Shown: one piece after another, positions 4,079-5,409 of the stretch
Numbering within the stretch: position 1 is the first letter of the stretch
Layout of the letters: each line of letters begins with the position of its first letter
Assembly: GCA_964574405.1 (NCBI GenBank)
Contig: CAZNNN010000037.1
Coordinates: forward strand, 1 to 5,409
Direction: 5' to 3'
Source: JBBAAW01 sp964574405
GTDB taxonomy: Bacteria > Patescibacteriota > WWE3 > UBA101185 > UBA10185
Length of the DNA stretch: 5,409 nucleotides
The notes under the pieces: generated by a model
Database searches by the model: none
Told to the model about the DNA's origin: nothing
What the model saw: the letters and a program-made list of their open reading frames with translations, nothing else
Position numbers and translations under genes: made by a program

Positions 4079-5409
4079 TTGATGACTTCAAGACCATTTA
4101 GATACGGACGCAAAACTTTTGGCACTACCACGCTTCCGTTCTGTTGTTGATAGTTTTCAAGTATTGCCACAATGGTTCTACCCACCGCGCAACCCGTATC
4201 GTTAACCGTATGCACAAAGTCCGTTTCCCCTGTACGCGTTTTCCATTTAGTGTTGTACCTACGGGCTTGGTACTCCTTGGCGTTAGTATCGCTCCCCAGC
4301 TCTATAAACTCACCACTTTTGGGCAACCAGGCTTCAAAGTCGTACTTTTTAGAGGTAGCAAAATAGCCCGCATCGCCACTACACATTAAAATTATGTGGT
4401 AGGGAATCTCCAGCGATTGCAAAAACCATTCATTTAGCGACAAAAGGTAGTCGTGCATTTCTTGCGACTTACTGGGATGACATATTAAATCCATCTCTAA
4501 TTTGTCAAACTGATGTACCCGCTTAATCCCCCGCACATCCTTCCCCCACGACCCAACTTCCGTTCTAAAGCAGGTGGTAGTAGCAAAAAACTTTTGGGGC
4601 AAATCCTCTTCTCGTACAGTTTTTCCCATGTAGTAGGCAAAAAGCGCGGGCTCTGAAGATCCCACCAAATATAGCCCCGTCCCCTCCTCCACCCCCTTGC
4701 TGTCGATCCTATAAACCTGCTCCTCGTCCCCCGGAAAATGTGAACTCCCAAAAAGCGCCTCCTTTTTAACCATCAGTGGCACTACCATGGGAGTAAAACC
4801 TTCTGCCAGTAATCTTTCTTTTAAATGGTCTAGTAATGCATATTGTAATAATGTAGCTGTTCCTTTAAGGTAGGTAAAACGACTTCCAGAAACCACCGCA
4901 CTTTGTTTATTATCGATAATACCCAGTGACTCTCCTAAATCCAAGTGATCCTTACCTTCAAAAGCCAATTTTGGCATCCATTTTTTAGAAAAGTTTTTTT
5001 TACCTAATTCCTCTGCACCAAAGTACCCCCGCTCTGGCGACCACGCCTTAATTTCCACATTGTCGGATTCGTTTTTCCCCACTGGTACAGATTCATCCAG
5101 CATGTTGGGAAACCAATCCATGTGCCATTGCCACTTTTTATCTAGTTCCCCTAGATCCACCTCCAAAAGCTTTATTTGCTCTTTGGTTTTTTTTACTTCC
5201 TCAATCACTTCCGGGGATGGTTTACCTGTAGCACCGGAAAGTTTATTTCTCAACGCTCGTAAACTCTCAATTTCCGTTATTACCAAACGCTTTTTTTCGT
5301 CGACTCTTAAAAAGTCGTCCACCTCAAACTGCGGACCTGATACCATGCGATTTTTTATATTCTCTTTTACCTTTTCCGGATTTTCTCTTATAAATTTTGC
5401 GTCCAGCAT
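4075..5409 (-). CDS. serS: Seryl-tRNA synthetase
   Basis: This 444-residue class II aminoacyl-tRNA synthetase charges tRNA-Ser (and tRNA-Sec where present) with serine in the cytoplasm. Residues 1-105 start MLDAKFIRENPE and form the helical arm that grips the long variable arm of tRNA-Ser. The catalytic core holds motif 1 around Pro211, motif 2 TTTCFRTEVGSWGKDVRG (277-294; Arg282, Glu284), HQFDKLEM (299-306; Glu305, serine binding) and motif 3 GCAVGRTIVAILENYQ (406-421; Arg411). The serine-recognition loop, usually T-x-E, reads SSE (251-253), and ELGSDTNAKEYQARR (370-384) replaces the common E-x-S-S-C-S-N-x-x-D-F-Q-A-R-R. Length is normal and the gene is complete; its ATG is the last codon of the window, so the SD and promoter lie outside. 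It overlaps the methyltransferase by 4 nt. Confidence 0.96.
   Translation of the reverse strand: MLDAKFIRENPEKVKENIKNRMVSGPQFEVDDFLRVDEKKRLVITEIESLRALRNKLSGATGKPSPEVIEEVKKTKEQIKLLEVDLGELDKKWQWHMDWFPNMLDESVPVGKNESDNVEIKAWSPERGYFGAEELGKKNFSKKWMPKLAFEGKDHLDLGESLGIIDNKQSAVVSGSRFTYLKGTATLLQYALLDHLKERLLAEGFTPMVVPLMVKKEALFGSSHFPGDEEQVYRIDSKGVEEGTGLYLVGSSEPALFAYYMGKTVREEDLPQKFFATTTCFRTEVGSWGKDVRGIKRVHQFDKLEMDLICHPSKSQEMHDYLLSLNEWFLQSLEIPYHIILMCSGDAGYFATSKKYDFEAWLPKSGEFIELGSDTNAKEYQARRYNTKWKTRTGETDFVHTVNDTGCAVGRTIVAILENYQQQNGSVVVPKVLRPYLNGLEVIK

Noticed and set aside
4144..4389. Overlapping plus-strand open frames of 81 and 64 codons
   Set aside because: Antisense to conserved serS motif 3 and flanking codons; no recognisable protein features.
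4497..4751. Minus-strand open frame of 84 codons inside serS
   Set aside because: Out-of-frame shadow of the catalytic core of serS, rich in Gly/Arg/Trp as expected from shifted codons.

Overview
The window looks like a piece of a small-genome, moderately AT-rich bacterium, probably a Candidate Phyla Radiation (Patescibacteria) member from a metagenome. This is inferred from the compact same-strand gene layout, gene overlaps of 4 and 13 nt, short divergent members of common families, and a SerRS and DHH-like protein with unusual motif variants. Every gene I can support lies on the minus strand, so transcription runs from high to low coordinates.

Layout in transcription order. (1) 5409-3365: serS (seryl-tRNA synthetase, complete, its start codon exactly at the window edge), then a spermidine-synthase-like SAM-dependent methyltransferase overlapping it by 4 nt (GTGA). 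(2) 3373-3238: an intergenic regulatory stretch with two back-to-back stem-loops, three copies of a GCGTTT/AAACGC element, a near-consensus sigma70-type promoter (TTGACA-N17-TAGAAT) and a Shine-Dalgarno (SD) sequence. (3) 3237-342: one tightly packed unit: a DHH-phosphoesterase-like protein with a degenerate active site; a 51-codon ORF in the same frame, beyond an amber stop; a 43-codon N-terminal piece of a PIN-domain nuclease; a UDP-glucuronate 4-epimerase-like enzyme; and a DPM1/GtrB-type polyprenyl-phosphate glycosyltransferase with two C-terminal membrane helices. The last two point to surface-glycan or lipid-linked sugar synthesis. The two short ORFs explain most of the otherwise empty stretch 2279-2586.

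(4) 341-1: a different kind of DNA. Bases 1-240 are 61% G+C by hand count (146/240), against 33% for 241-360. This stretch forms its own transcription unit: a candidate promoter (TTGCTA-N17-TAGAAT), a boxA-like GCTCTTTAACAA, several hairpins, a strong SD, and the first 47 codons of an exported protein with a clear signal peptide. It resembles a proteobacterial accessory or mobile-element gene leader. It is either laterally acquired DNA or an assembly chimera joined just after the glycosyltransferase stop.

The most interesting points are the dead-looking DHH protein with a possible amber-separated C-terminal part, the truncated PIN gene wedged before the epimerase, two starts with an extended -10 element exactly 6 nt before the ATG and no SD (a leaderless-mRNA signature), and the foreign leader and signal-peptide segment at the left end. 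I saw no rRNA, tRNA, CRISPR array or complete mobile element.
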